NCBI GenBank assembly: GCA_040754815.1
Contig: JBFMBX010000001.1
Location: 310,001 to 374,000, forward strand
Direction: 5' to 3'
DNA from: Bellilinea sp040754815
Lineage (GTDB): Bacteria; Chloroflexota; Anaerolineae; Anaerolineales; Anaerolineaceae
DNA length: 64,000 nucleotides
The notes beneath the pieces are model-generated. The model worked only from the letters and a program-made list of their open reading frames with translations, was not told the origin of the DNA and did no database searches. This document shows positions 44,739-54,455 of the stretch, piece by piece (the stretch's first letter is position 1; each line of letters opens with the position of its first letter). Made by a program: the position numbers and the translations under genes.

Positions 44739-45371
44739 TTAAGTATGCGGCAGGTTTTCTTCGTTTCGATGTTGTTGATACACCAGCCATAATCGCTGCA
44801 AAGCGGTGAAATTGCCCAAAATGGCCAGAATCCACAACGCAATGACGGGCTGCCCGATGAGCAGCAATGAAATCAACACCAGAAAACGCTCCACACGGGT
44901 GAGTAGCCCGCCTTTTAGCTGAAATTGGGCAGCCTCCGCTCTCGCTTTGACATACGAAACCATCAGCGACCCGCCGGCAGCGGCATATCCCAGCAGAACA
45001 GGCAGCGCTTCCCCTCGCTGAACATAATAAAACACCAGACCGCCCAGCAGGATTATCTCCGCAAAGCGATCAACCACCGAATCCAGCACCCCCCCAAAGC
45101 GCGTGGGAGTGCCGCGCAGCCGGGCCATGCTTCCATCCAGCGCATCCAGCGGAGCCATGATCAGCACCAGCAGACCACCCCAGAAAAATTGTCCCCCAGC
45201 CAGTAATACAGAAGCGGCCAGAATACCAATCAAGCCGATGCCGGTGACCATGTTTGGAGTTAACCCAATGCGAATCAGGAAAGCCCCTGACGAATCAAGC
45301 AACCCCTTGAAACGCGCCCGTAAAAAGTCGGTAAATGTACCTTTTTGTGGTTGTTTTTCTGTGCGAACCAC
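44739..45371 (-). CDS. CDP-alcohol phosphatidyltransferase
   Basis: The product has 210 residues and several helices. The catalytic motif D-x2-D-G-x2-A-R-x8-G-x3-D-x3-D is complete (DALDGSMAR...GGVLDSVVD). It makes a phospholipid head group from CDP-diacylglycerol; phosphatidylglycerol-phosphate or inositol-phosphate synthesis are both possible. The GTG start follows a well-formed promoter, so it heads the lgt/ABC operon. Confidence 0.88.
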   Translation of the reverse strand: MVRTEKQPQKGTFTDFLRARFKGLLDSSGAFLIRIGLTPNMVTGIGLIGILAASVLLAGGQFFWGGLLVLIMAPLDALDGSMARLRGTPTRFGGVLDSVVDRFAEIILLGGLVFYYVQRGEALPVLLGYAAAGGSLMVSYVKARAEAAQFQLKGGLLTRVERFLVLISLLLIGQPVIALWILAILGNFTALQRLWLVYQQHRNEENLPHT

Positions 45372-45425
45372 TTTACACCATAACCCGTTAATTTATTGGA
45401 ACGTATTTTGGAATTTCTGGCTTGT

Positions 45426-45454
45426 ATCCTATCTTACCTGATGCAAACTGTCAA
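45426..45454 (-). promoter_or_regulatory. Strong sigma70-type promoter
   Basis: On the minus strand TTGACA (45454-45449), a 17-base spacer and TAGGAT (45431-45426). The predicted start near 45419 lies just after the ftsK stop and drives the phosphatidyltransferase-lgt-ABC operon. Confidence 0.75.
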
Positions 45455-45472
45455 GCAATCCCCCGCCAAATC

Positions 45473-47629
45473 TCAGTCTTCATCCTCGAGGGGTTCCTCA
45501 TCCAAAGGGTCAATCAACACCTCGCGGTCTTTCCCTCCACCCAATGCCGGCCCAACAATTCCCCGCTCTTCCAATTCGTCCAGCAGGCGGGCAGCCCGCG
45601 GAAAGCCGATGCGCAAGCGGCGCTGTAATAAACTGGCACTGGCTCGCTGGGTTCTTCGCACTAGCTCGATGGCCTTTTCGATTAAATCATCCCCTTCGTC
45701 ATCCTGATGAACCAGATCTTCCCACGGTACCTTTTCCTCAGCCTGTTCGGGCAGAGTACGCTGCCAGTAGGCAATCACGCGCTCAATTTCATCATCCTTT
45801 AAAAGGACTCCCTGTGCGCGCTGGGGCGTGCCGACCTCCGGATTCAGGAAAAGCATGTCTCCCCTGCCCAGTAGCGATTCCGCGCCGTTGACATCCAGAA
45901 TGACCCGCGAATCCACCGATGAAGCCACGCTGAAGGCAATCCGCGCCGGAAAATTGGCTTTGATCAAGCCGGTCACCACATCGGTGCTGGGCCGTTGGGT
46001 GGCAAGCACCAGATGAATACCGGTGGCCCGCGCCATCTGAGCCAGCCTCACCAGACTGTGTTCGGTTTGATCGGGAGCCGACATCATCAAATCCGCCAAT
46101 TCGTCAATCAGTACGACGATGTAAGGCAGGGGAGGCATACCGCGCCTTTCGGCTTTGCGGTTATAAGCAGCCAGATCCCTTGCCGCGCTGGCTTCGAACA
46201 GACGGTAGCGTTGCTCCATCTCAACCAGCGTCCAGCGCAACACGGCCAGCATACGCTCGATATCCGTTTCCACCTTGCCGAGTATATGCGGCAGGCCGGA
46301 AAAGCGGGCCAGTTCAACCATCTTCGGATCCAGCACAACCAGCCTCAAAGCGTCCGGCGAGTTATTCATCACCAGGCAGGTAATGATAGAAGCAAGACAA
46401 ACCGATTTGCCCGAACCGGTTGTGCCGGCCACCAGCAAATGCGGCATACGCTTCAGATCCGCTACCACAGGCTGGCCGGAAACATCTCTGCCCAGGGCAA
46501 TTGCCAGTGGGGATTGTAATTTGACAAACTCCGGCGATTCCAGAATGGGACGCAGCCTGACCAGCGTGGTGCTGCTATTCGGAACTTCAACACCCACATA
46601 AGAATGTCCCGGCACCGGTGCTTCAATCCGCAGCCGCTCGGCAGCCAGCGCCAGAGCCAGATCGCGGGAAAGGGCAGAAATTTGAGCAACCCGTATTTTT
46701 TGGCGCACCATCTTGCCGTCGGCGGCTGGTTTTTCCACATAACCGGGTTCCACCGCAAACTGAGTGACGGTGGGACCTTTCCGGTAGCCGATCACCCGTG
46801 AGGGTACGCCGAATTCCGCCAGCGTCTTTTCAATTTGACGGGCAATCGCCAGCACACGATCTTCATCCAGACCGTTGTTTTCCTCGGTGGCCAGCAGTGA
46901 AAGGGGCGGAAGGTTCTCTTCACGCCGGTAGGCTACAACGGGGACGGGTGTGCCTCCTTCTTTCTGCGCCGGTTCGGACTTCTTGATACTTGAAGGAACA
47001 GGCTGGTGTTCGGCTTCAACAATAGATTCAACCGGCAGGGATTCAATCCATGCCTGGATACGCCCGCCCACCCAGCGGTGAAAACCGGTTGCCGAGGATA
47101 AAAACCACACTCCCAGCAAGACCAGCAAAACACTGCTCCATGGCAGGGGCAGCAATTGTTGCAAGAGATAAGCCAGCCCCCAGCCAACCACACCACCGTC
47201 CATGCCTGCTTCTGCCCGCTCCACCGAAACGCCGCCCAGCAAAGCCAGAAAAGCCATCAGCGTGAAAATCAACCCTTCCCACGCCAGAATCCGCCCCAGC
47301 GGAAAACGGCGATTTTCCGCTGGGTTGCTGCGTAGCAGTGTTGCCCCGATGATTGCAGTCAACACGGCCAGCGAAAAACTGGCAACCCCCAGCCAGCGTT
47401 TGAGCCAGTACCCCCACGGCGTAATGAACGAGCCGCTGGTCAAGCCAAGCAGTGCCAGCAAAGTCAGCAAGCCTATCACAATCAAAAATATGCCGGCAAT
47501 ATCGCGCCCGTATCGTTCCAGGCGCACCACGACTCGTCCAATCCCTTCCAGAAGGGATGAAACTTTGAAATTATTTTCCGTAAAGGCCTTTTTGGTGGAT
47601 TTTCCGGCTTTTCTGGTTGAAGGACTCAT
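45473..47629 (-). CDS. ftsK: DNA translocase FtsK/SpoIIIE
   Basis: The product has 718 residues. Four N-terminal helices (about 45-200) are followed by a short linker, the alpha domain, a RecA-like motor with Walker A GTTGSGKSVCLAS and Walker B VVLIDELADLMM, ATQRPSTDVVTGLIKANFPARIAF, and a C-terminal gamma winged helix (SASLLQRRLRIGFPRAARLLDELE). It clears chromosomal DNA from the division site. ATG 47629 overlaps the stop of the S1 gene (ATGA); a longer form would lie inside that gene. Confidence 0.95.
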   Translation of the reverse strand: MSPSTRKAGKSTKKAFTENNFKVSSLLEGIGRVVVRLERYGRDIAGIFLIVIGLLTLLALLGLTSGSFITPWGYWLKRWLGVASFSLAVLTAIIGATLLRSNPAENRRFPLGRILAWEGLIFTLMAFLALLGGVSVERAEAGMDGGVVGWGLAYLLQQLLPLPWSSVLLVLLGVWFLSSATGFHRWVGGRIQAWIESLPVESIVEAEHQPVPSSIKKSEPAQKEGGTPVPVVAYRREENLPPLSLLATEENNGLDEDRVLAIARQIEKTLAEFGVPSRVIGYRKGPTVTQFAVEPGYVEKPAADGKMVRQKIRVAQISALSRDLALALAAERLRIEAPVPGHSYVGVEVPNSSTTLVRLRPILESPEFVKLQSPLAIALGRDVSGQPVVADLKRMPHLLVAGTTGSGKSVCLASIITCLVMNNSPDALRLVVLDPKMVELARFSGLPHILGKVETDIERMLAVLRWTLVEMEQRYRLFEASAARDLAAYNRKAERRGMPPLPYIVVLIDELADLMMSAPDQTEHSLVRLAQMARATGIHLVLATQRPSTDVVTGLIKANFPARIAFSVASSVDSRVILDVNGAESLLGRGDMLFLNPEVGTPQRAQGVLLKDDEIERVIAYWQRTLPEQAEEKVPWEDLVHQDDEGDDLIEKAIELVRRTQRASASLLQRRLRIGFPRAARLLDELEERGIVGPALGGGKDREVLIDPLDEEPLEDED

Positions 47630-48576
47630 TCGGTTTGTACTAATCCCAATCCAAGCCGGCGGCGCTCCGCATCCAGATGTAAAATGCGGACATTGACTTC
47701 CTGCCCAACACTCAAAAAGTGCTGAATGTTTTTGCAATTGGGAGGCAGACGGATGGAGGAAACATGGATTAACCCCTCCACACCTTCTTCCAGCCGCGCA
47801 AACGCACCGAAGCGCGTCAGGGAAGTAATCCACCCCCGTACCACATCGCCGGGTTTATAACGAACTGCCATCGTTTCCCATGGATTGGGCTGTAACCGTT
47901 TCAAACTGAGTGCAATCCGTGAAGTATCTTCATTGACCTGCAATACCAGCACTTTCACATCTTGATTGATGCTCAACAATTCGGCAGGGTCTTGCACACG
48001 CCCCCACGAAATTTCCGAAACATGAATCAGCCCTTCCACGCCGCCCAAATCTACAAACACGCCAAAATCGGTGATGTTGGTAATCCGTCCATTTACGACC
48101 GCGCCTTCTTTCAGCGTCGCAAACAACGCTTTGCGCTGACCTTCTCCGGCCAGCGCTGCCCGCTCCGAAAGAACAACCCGTTCATAGCGCGGTTCGCACT
48201 CAATAACCTTAAGACGAATCACCCGATTGACATAGCCGGCCAGAATATTACGCCGTTCTTCTTCGGAGGCGTCGGTCGGCATTTCGACCAGATGAGAAAC
48301 AGGCACAAATCCCTGAATCCCCTTTCCCTGAACCAGCAATCCCCCACGATTGAAGCCATGCACTTTCAAAGCCACAATTTGATCTTGCTCAAAAATCCGC
48401 TGAATATTCCCCCAATCCACCTGAGTGACTGCCCCCTGACTCACCGTTGATGAATTGGTTCCTTTCTTTGGCGGCGCAAACAACTCTTCGTCAGCCAGAA
48501 CCGCCGCCCACCACCCCTCGTCAATAGGATCTGCCTGATGTTCCCCCAGATCCGTTTCCGCTTTTTTGGCAACCAT
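47626..48576 (-). CDS. RNA-binding protein with three S1 domains
   Basis: The product has 316 residues. Three S1 modules follow an acidic N-terminus: about 70-140 (FNRGGLLVQGKGIQGFVPVS), 155-230 (GRITNITDFGVFVDLGGVEGLIHVSE) and 240-315 (GWITSLTRFGAFARLEEGVEGLIHVSS). It is shorter than E. coli S1 (six domains) and resembles the short RpsA-like proteins of Gram-positives. GGGAGG precedes ATG 48576. Confidence 0.88.
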   Translation of the reverse strand: MVAKKAETDLGEHQADPIDEGWWAAVLADEELFAPPKKGTNSSTVSQGAVTQVDWGNIQRIFEQDQIVALKVHGFNRGGLLVQGKGIQGFVPVSHLVEMPTDASEEERRNILAGYVNRVIRLKVIECEPRYERVVLSERAALAGEGQRKALFATLKEGAVVNGRITNITDFGVFVDLGGVEGLIHVSEISWGRVQDPAELLSINQDVKVLVLQVNEDTSRIALSLKRLQPNPWETMAVRYKPGDVVRGWITSLTRFGAFARLEEGVEGLIHVSSIRLPPNCKNIQHFLSVGQEVNVRILHLDAERRRLGLGLVQTE

Positions 48577-48628
48577 TCTGTTACCTCCCTGCAATAAGTA
48601 CAAATAAGGTTTAACTATTGTATATCAA

Positions 48629-50518
48629 TCACTCTGATTTTGGCAATTCGTTCATGTGGCCATTTTGGGCTTCCATTTCCAGAATTGCCTTTGCCACCGC
48701 CTCAATAGCCACCCGTTGTTTGCGGTACAGGTCGGCCTCTGACATGGCCAAACGCATTGCAATTTCCCGCACCTTTTTCCCTTCCAGGAATTTCATCTCC
48801 AAAATATTATACAGTACCCACTCGCCGGTAAACCGCCGTTCTCCCACCGGGCGAACGCGTTCTATTGCTTCCCGCAAAATGGCACGCAAGGCATTGGATG
48901 TATTGCCATCGTAACGGTTCAATACCGATTGAACGATTTTCAATTTCGTCAACGGGCTTTCGGTCAATTTTGGCCCGCCCCAATAATGCGAGAGAGCGTC
49001 CTTAACCCATTGAGAAAAGTCGGCTGCCGAAAGCGGTATTTCCCCATTCAATAATCCCGATTGGTCGTAACGGCCGGCAGCCTGCAATTGCTGGATGTAG
49101 GCCGTTTTGGTGGTCAATTCACTGATTGAGCGGAATACCCCTTCCTGCAACCGGCGATCCTGCAAGGCAAGCAAAACCCGCTCGCTGAAACTATTCAGAA
49201 CCTGTTGCTGTTCTTCATCCAACATCAAATGCGCCCCCCCGCTGATACCCAGCAAACCCAAAATGGATGGCTCGCCCTCTTCATTTTGATCCACCAGCGG
49301 TAGAAGAAGATCTTCACCCCAGTTGAACATATCCGCAGCGGGACTGCGAATTAAACTGGCCAGTTCGGTAGTCTTTTGTTCTTCATCGAAAAAGGTTTTG
49401 CCCACCCGCACGATGATTTCCAAACCCTCCGGCTTTAATGCGGCCACATAAGCCCCCTTAACCTGCAAACGATCACACACGGCAGCAAGCACCATTTCAA
49501 GAAACTGACGCAAATCATTGCGGGTGATCAGGCGGTGTTCCAGACTGCGCAAAACCTCAATCTCATCTTTATCATTGCCGTAGAGCAGCCAGCGTTCCAG
49601 CACCGGGAATGTCAGTGTAACCAGATATTGACCGGTGAGAATGGAAGCCGCCATCACAATCGGAACCAGCGCATTATACGGCAGGCCATACAGTTCACCT
49701 GCACGGCGGACAATAGTAGTCAGCGCCAGCGTAATAGAAGCCGTTACCGGTCCTCTTAAGATCCACTTGAACAAACGGCTCTTGATTGTCCGGTCCGGCA
49801 AGGCCACCCCAAAGAAGGCCACCGCATAAGCCATCATTACAATCAGACCACCCACCAGAAAGTTGGTCAATACCGAAAAGATCCAAAAAGTCAGGCGGTG
49901 CTGGGCAGCAAAGTCGGAAGAGAATAACAGGAAAGGAAAGGACCCAAGCACCGGCGCAACAGATCCGACCAGCAGGTAACCAATCCGCCGTTTGCTAGTG
50001 CTGGTTGCCGAACGCCGAAAGGCGCGAACAAAGTTGTACCACGACATGGCAATGGAAACAAAATACACCACCATGAACAAATCCGTACCCAACACCGGTT
50101 TCAGGTACGGCGCAGGCTGCGAATCGGGCACCAGATCACCAACCAGCAAACCCAACGGCAACATTGCAAGAAATAAAACAGCCAAAACATACGAAAGCCG
50201 AATCGCCCAGCGGCGCTTACCGCGGCTGGGCTTGCCGGTTGTTGCCAGCAGGGCATCCGAAAAGTGCAAATAAGCGGAAGGCAAAAAGACAATTCCGAGC
50301 CATTGCAGCCTCAGCCATAGTTCCAGTTCTGCATTGTTCGGAGCAACGCTGGCAAGTGATTCAGCCGAATAGACAATCACCAGACAAAACAGAATCATGG
50401 CAAAAGAACGCGCTACCCGTTCCCGTAAATTAAAAGTCAACGAGTACAGCAACAGCGAAAAGGCTGTAATCGCCACCCCTGCCATCAGAATCTGATTGAT
50501 GGTGATTAAAACGCCCAC
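48629..50518 (-). CDS. 7TM-sensor protein with GAF-like domain and C-terminal HTH
   Basis: The product has 629 residues. The N-terminal ~230 form seven to eight helices like the histidine-kinase 7TM sensor module, with a second helical block to about 330. A GAF-like domain follows (about 345-470; LITRNDLRQFLEMVLAAVCDRLQVKGAYVA). No HisKA or HATPase motif is present. Instead the C-terminus carries a helix-turn-helix like sigma-region 4 (VREIAMRLAMSEADLYRKQRVAIEAVAKAI). This suggests a membrane-bound one-component regulator. It may be co-transcribed with the S1 and ftsK genes. Confidence 0.7.
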   Translation of the reverse strand: MGVLITINQILMAGVAITAFSLLLYSLTFNLRERVARSFAMILFCLVIVYSAESLASVAPNNAELELWLRLQWLGIVFLPSAYLHFSDALLATTGKPSRGKRRWAIRLSYVLAVLFLAMLPLGLLVGDLVPDSQPAPYLKPVLGTDLFMVVYFVSIAMSWYNFVRAFRRSATSTSKRRIGYLLVGSVAPVLGSFPFLLFSSDFAAQHRLTFWIFSVLTNFLVGGLIVMMAYAVAFFGVALPDRTIKSRLFKWILRGPVTASITLALTTIVRRAGELYGLPYNALVPIVMAASILTGQYLVTLTFPVLERWLLYGNDKDEIEVLRSLEHRLITRNDLRQFLEMVLAAVCDRLQVKGAYVAALKPEGLEIIVRVGKTFFDEEQKTTELASLIRSPAADMFNWGEDLLLPLVDQNEEGEPSILGLLGISGGAHLMLDEEQQQVLNSFSERVLLALQDRRLQEGVFRSISELTTKTAYIQQLQAAGRYDQSGLLNGEIPLSAADFSQWVKDALSHYWGGPKLTESPLTKLKIVQSVLNRYDGNTSNALRAILREAIERVRPVGERRFTGEWVLYNILEMKFLEGKKVREIAMRLAMSEADLYRKQRVAIEAVAKAILEMEAQNGHMNELPKSE

Positions 50519-50532
50519 CGCAATACCCTCTC

Positions 50533-51072
50533 TTACCTCAACATACTGCTAAAAAACAGGGCAATGTCCTGATTCGCGTAATACTGATCATTGTAACCGC
50601 TAAATTCAAAGCCCAGTTTCAGTGCCATACGGATTGCCGGTGCATTTTTGGAAGGCGTTTCGAGGATCATCTTTCGCAATCCGCGCCGGCTTGCCCATGA
50701 TTGAGCCGCCAGCATCAATGCACTGGCAATCCCCTCCCGCCGACAGTCAACCGCCACAGCCAGATGCGCCACCCATGCCGTTCGCGTTGCCAGACGTTCC
50801 TCCACTCCGATATAACCAACAATTTCACCTTTGAACACTGCAGCCAGCAAAATAGTTTGCTGGCGCAGCCGCTCCGGCAGACTTTCCATACTGTAAGGAT
50901 ACTCCACTTTAACCGAACGCGGCAGGCGCACTTCTCGGAAAGTGATCACAATTTGACTTTCCTCCACCAGCCGTTCCATTTGCCAGACATAATCACTTTT
51001 GCCGTAATGTTCAAGAGAAACCAAAACCGGAATTTCATCTACGGAGACGGGTCGAACTTCAATTTCAGGCAT
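50533..51072 (-). CDS. GNAT-family N-acetyltransferase
   Basis: The product has 179 residues. The acetyl-CoA loop VDCRREGIASALMLAAQ and the terminal NAPAIRMALKLGFEFSGYND are typical; the fold matches RimI-like acetyltransferases. It lies 14 bases before the 7TM-sensor gene and 9 after the Ig-like membrane protein, so an operon is likely. The substrate is unknown. Confidence 0.85.
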   Translation of the reverse strand: MPEIEVRPVSVDEIPVLVSLEHYGKSDYVWQMERLVEESQIVITFREVRLPRSVKVEYPYSMESLPERLRQQTILLAAVFKGEIVGYIGVEERLATRTAWVAHLAVAVDCRREGIASALMLAAQSWASRRGLRKMILETPSKNAPAIRMALKLGFEFSGYNDQYYANQDIALFFSSMLR

Positions 51073-51081
51073 ATTCCTCCA

Positions 51082-51783
51082 TTAAGGTGCAGAAATTCTC
51101 ACCGGAATAACGCAGGCGGGAAAGACATTGTTAACATTATCGGTAACTACCAGCCGCAGACGATAATCACCCGGCGTCAGCGTGGATGTATCCCACTGAC
51201 CGCTGCCTTCACCGCCCAGCGGCTGATCTACAATAACCTGATCGCCAGCGGCAATGGTCACCCAAAGATTGGATGCCTGTTCGCTGTATTCATACTTGTA
51301 AAAACCCAAGTTGGGCACACTCACCGTCCCGCGCAAGGTGACCACTCCCTGAAGCGTATCACCCGCTTTCGGAAAAGTCCATTCGATCACTCCCGGAATA
51401 CAACCGTCTTCCTCGCTTACATCCAGCGTTGGTATACCAATGATGTCCGTTTCCGGCGTTTCCACCACGGCAATTTCCAGTGTGGTGGTGGGGGTGATCA
51501 ATAACTCCGCTGTGGGAGTTGCCATTGCCTGCACATTTGGAAAATCGGGGAACACGATTGCCGTCAGCATAAATTCAGAAACCGCCAGTAACAGAACGAA
51601 AACAAACACCGAAAGAGCGGAACGCAAGCGGCGTTGAGCACTCTCCCGTTCCAGACCGAACACGGCGGTGCGCAGTTCCTGAAATGCCGCCAGCATACTT
51701 CGAATGGTAAACAAGCCTGTTCCGGCCAGCACGAGGTAAATCCAAACCTCATAAGTTTTCAAAAAGCGGAGAACTTCTTCCAT
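51082..51783 (-). CDS. Membrane-anchored protein with Ig-like C-terminus
   Basis: The product has 233 residues: two N-terminal helices (about 12-32 and 55-80), a Thr/Pro-rich linker, and an extracytoplasmic Ig-like domain (IEWTFPKAGDTLQGVVTLRGTV, LTPGDYRLRLVVTDN) that resembles Bacterial Ig repeats found in Chloroflexota surface proteins. No enzymatic motif is seen. Confidence 0.65.
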   Translation of the reverse strand: MEEVLRFLKTYEVWIYLVLAGTGLFTIRSMLAAFQELRTAVFGLERESAQRRLRSALSVFVFVLLLAVSEFMLTAIVFPDFPNVQAMATPTAELLITPTTTLEIAVVETPETDIIGIPTLDVSEEDGCIPGVIEWTFPKAGDTLQGVVTLRGTVSVPNLGFYKYEYSEQASNLWVTIAAGDQVIVDQPLGGEGSGQWDTSTLTPGDYRLRLVVTDNVNNVFPACVIPVRISAP

Positions 51784-51827
51784 ACCCGCCCTTGATTATT
51801 TGCCGGTCTTACGCAGTAGATTTTCAC

Positions 51828-52670
51828 TCATCCGGTCATTCTACGCAGCACGCCCCGAATCAGGGAAGTCAATTTTGGAACCAGAATTTTTCCGGCCTGT
51901 AAAACCTCTTCGTGGGTGGTCATCGTACTGCCATCGAGATTGGCTTTATTGGAAATCCCCGAAATTCCCAGAACCTGCATCCTCCCGTGGCGGGCAACAA
52001 TCACTTCCGGTACGGTGGACATGCCCACTGCATCGGCGCCAATGGTTCGCAGAAACCGTAACTCGGCCGGCGACTCAAACGAAGGTCCGGACAGCCAGAC
52101 ATACACACCCTCCCGCAGAACAATGCCTGCCTCTGCGGCAGCCTGGCGGCAAAAATCCATCAAACGGCGATCATACGGCTGACTCATATCCGGAAAACGC
52201 TCACCAAACTCATCCAGATTTGGACCACGCAGCGGATGTATGCCCGCCATGCCCACCAGATTGATGTGATCCACGATCAGCATCACATCCCCCGGTAGAA
52301 ATTCCGGATGAATGGCTCCGGCGGCATTGGTGACAATCAGCGAATCAACACCCATTCGCTGCATCACCCGGATGGGAAAACCGACCCGGCTGATTGGATA
52401 ACCTTCATAGTAATGAGCTCTACCCTGCATCACCATAACAGGCCGGTTTTCAAGCCGTCCCAAAATCAACCGCCCCGCATGCCCGTGAATGGTGGAAACC
52501 GGCCAGTGAGGAATTTCGGCATACGGTATGACCACGGCATCTTCAACCTGCTCGGCCAGTTCACCCAAACCCGAGCCTAATATGATGCCGGTCTGCGGAC
52601 GAATGCGAATCTTATCAATGATGAAGGCGGATGCTTCATCAATTTCTGGTAGTGTAATCCACTCGGACAA
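51828..52670 (-). CDS. punA: Purine nucleoside phosphorylase
   Basis: The enzyme cleaves guanosine or inosine with phosphate; 280 residues. GSGLGELAEQV, HAGRLILGRL, MQGRAHYYEGY, TNAAGAI, SGPSFESPAEL and GMSTVPEVIVARH are the trimeric PNP motifs. TTG 52670 is chosen because GGAGGT lies six bases upstream; longer forms include the -10 box. A TATAAT box is at 52715-52710. Confidence 0.92.
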   Translation of the reverse strand: MSEWITLPEIDEASAFIIDKIRIRPQTGIILGSGLGELAEQVEDAVVIPYAEIPHWPVSTIHGHAGRLILGRLENRPVMVMQGRAHYYEGYPISRVGFPIRVMQRMGVDSLIVTNAAGAIHPEFLPGDVMLIVDHINLVGMAGIHPLRGPNLDEFGERFPDMSQPYDRRLMDFCRQAAAEAGIVLREGVYVWLSGPSFESPAELRFLRTIGADAVGMSTVPEVIVARHGRMQVLGISGISNKANLDGSTMTTHEEVLQAGKILVPKLTSLIRGVLRRMTG

Positions 52671-52709
52671 ATGCGCACCTCCATTGAAGCTTTGATGAAA
52701 ACCACCTGT

Positions 52710-52715
52710 ATTATA
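52710..52715 (-). promoter_or_regulatory. -10 box of the PNP operon
   Basis: TATAAT on the minus strand, about 40 bases before the TTG start of punA. The -35 region is weak. Confidence 0.45.
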
Positions 52716-52895
52716 ACCTGAGTTTGATCCGCCGACCCGCCTTGCGTCCGCCAAGCTGCTCAACCGGCCAGTCGCAACAAATTCCTGCTTGACCCATCAT
52801 CAGGTTTTATAATACTCCTTGATAAAAAACTGTAAACAAATTGTATGGCAATAACCCTCAAGCTTTCCCTATAATGGACGAAAATAAAAGAAATT

Positions 52896-54455
52896 ATGAA
52901 ATCGTCTATATCAATGCCATTGAGAGAACGACAGGCGCTGGTTTTACCGGCTTTGCTGATTGCCTTTGTTTCCAATCTGATTCTCGCTCTCTATGCTTTG
53001 CTTGCCGGTATACACTTGTTTGAAAACCAAATCGCCCTCAGCGTTGCTTTATTTAAACTCGTCTATCTGACCATTTTCTATTTTCATCTCATTCACGTTC
53101 TGGATCGTCATCCCAATCGTGGGTGGATTATCTTTGTATTTAATACCATTGTGGCGGTTTCCGTTGAATTCCTCCAGCCTTTTCTACCCCATGGCTATTC
53201 AACCCTGGGTATTTTGTATATGACGGGAATTACTTCGCTCCTTTTTGGCAGGTGGTTTAGTTACATTTTTCTTTCTTCTGCTGTGATTGCTCACCTTATA
53301 ACCATGGCTCTTAACCATGTTTCCATCCTCCATTCGGTTTTTCTGGATCTCTTTTTCCTCCCGCTGGCCGGCATTGCCATCACAGAAACCTTAATTCGAC
53401 ATCAAGATTCACTGCAGGTCGAAATCACCCGCCAACAAATTATCAACAAAGTATCCCGGAGTCTGTCTTCTTCGCTGGAAATCCATCAAGTTATCACCAT
53501 GGTAACCACCACCATTCAGAGCGCACTGGATGCCGACACCTATTACTTCGGGTTAATCGAAGGTGATTCGGTACATCTGGAACTGTTTTACGATGATGGG
53601 GAATTCTTCCCTTCGATGGATGTGCCAATCGAGGGCACGCTTGCAGGCCGTGTAATTCGCAGCCGTCAGTCATTGTTAATCACCGATCTGCCCGAAGCGC
53701 GAAAGAAACTCAATATTGATTACAAACTGGTCGGTCAGCCGCGGGTCAGTCTTTCGTGGCTCGGTGTACCGCTCATTTCTGGCAGCGAAGTATTGGGAAT
53801 TATCGCCGTGGCTTCTTATAAGCCCTCCGCTTTCAATCAGCGCGATCAAGAACTGCTCGAAAATATCGCCCAACGCGCCGCCATGGCTTTGGATAATGCC
53901 TATCATCACCTTGAGGTAGAAACCCGCTCAAAACTGGATAGCCTGACCGGCGTTTTTAATCACAATGCTTTCCTTGTCAATCTGGAACAGGCCGTACAGA
54001 CAGCCCGGGTGTGCAATCAGCCTCTTTGCCTGATTATGCTGGATATTGATTACTTCAAAAAATATAATGATACCTACGGGCACCTGACCGGCGATCAGGT
54101 GCTGATCGAACTGACTCAGACCATACGCCACAATATCAAGAAAGATGATCTGGTCGGACGCTGGGGCGGGGAAGAATTTATCATCGCCCTGCCGGATACT
54201 CTGCCTGAGCAAGCCTTGCTGGTGGCCGAACGCATTCGCACTGCCTGCGAGAAAATTGTCATCCTTGATCGGGATAAAAAAATCATCCCGCCTCCTACCA
54301 TCAGTCAGGGAATAGCCTGCCTGCCCAACGATACCGATTCGCTGGAAAAATTGATCGACATTGCCGACCAGCGGCTTTATTCCGCCAAAGAAAGTGGACG
54401 CAACCAGATTCAGGGGGTTTCACACCCTCCCATACCGGCAGTGTCCAATAATTAA
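52896..54455 (+). CDS. Diguanylate cyclase with membrane sensor and GAF domains
   Basis: The product has 519 residues: about six N-terminal helices (to ~165), a GAF domain (about 190-335), and a C-terminal GGDEF domain with active site RWGGEEF and LDIDYFKKYNDTYGHLTGD, so it should make c-di-GMP. The inhibitory site RxxD reads KKDD, so product inhibition is probably lost. A TATAAT box lies at 52870-52875; the ATG has no clear ribosome site. Confidence 0.9.
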   Translation: MKSSISMPLRERQALVLPALLIAFVSNLILALYALLAGIHLFENQIALSVALFKLVYLTIFYFHLIHVLDRHPNRGWIIFVFNTIVAVSVEFLQPFLPHGYSTLGILYMTGITSLLFGRWFSYIFLSSAVIAHLITMALNHVSILHSVFLDLFFLPLAGIAITETLIRHQDSLQVEITRQQIINKVSRSLSSSLEIHQVITMVTTTIQSALDADTYYFGLIEGDSVHLELFYDDGEFFPSMDVPIEGTLAGRVIRSRQSLLITDLPEARKKLNIDYKLVGQPRVSLSWLGVPLISGSEVLGIIAVASYKPSAFNQRDQELLENIAQRAAMALDNAYHHLEVETRSKLDSLTGVFNHNAFLVNLEQAVQTARVCNQPLCLIMLDIDYFKKYNDTYGHLTGDQVLIELTQTIRHNIKKDDLVGRWGGEEFIIALPDTLPEQALLVAERIRTACEKIVILDRDKKIIPPPTISQGIACLPNDTDSLEKLIDIADQRLYSAKESGRNQIQGVSHPPIPAVSNN

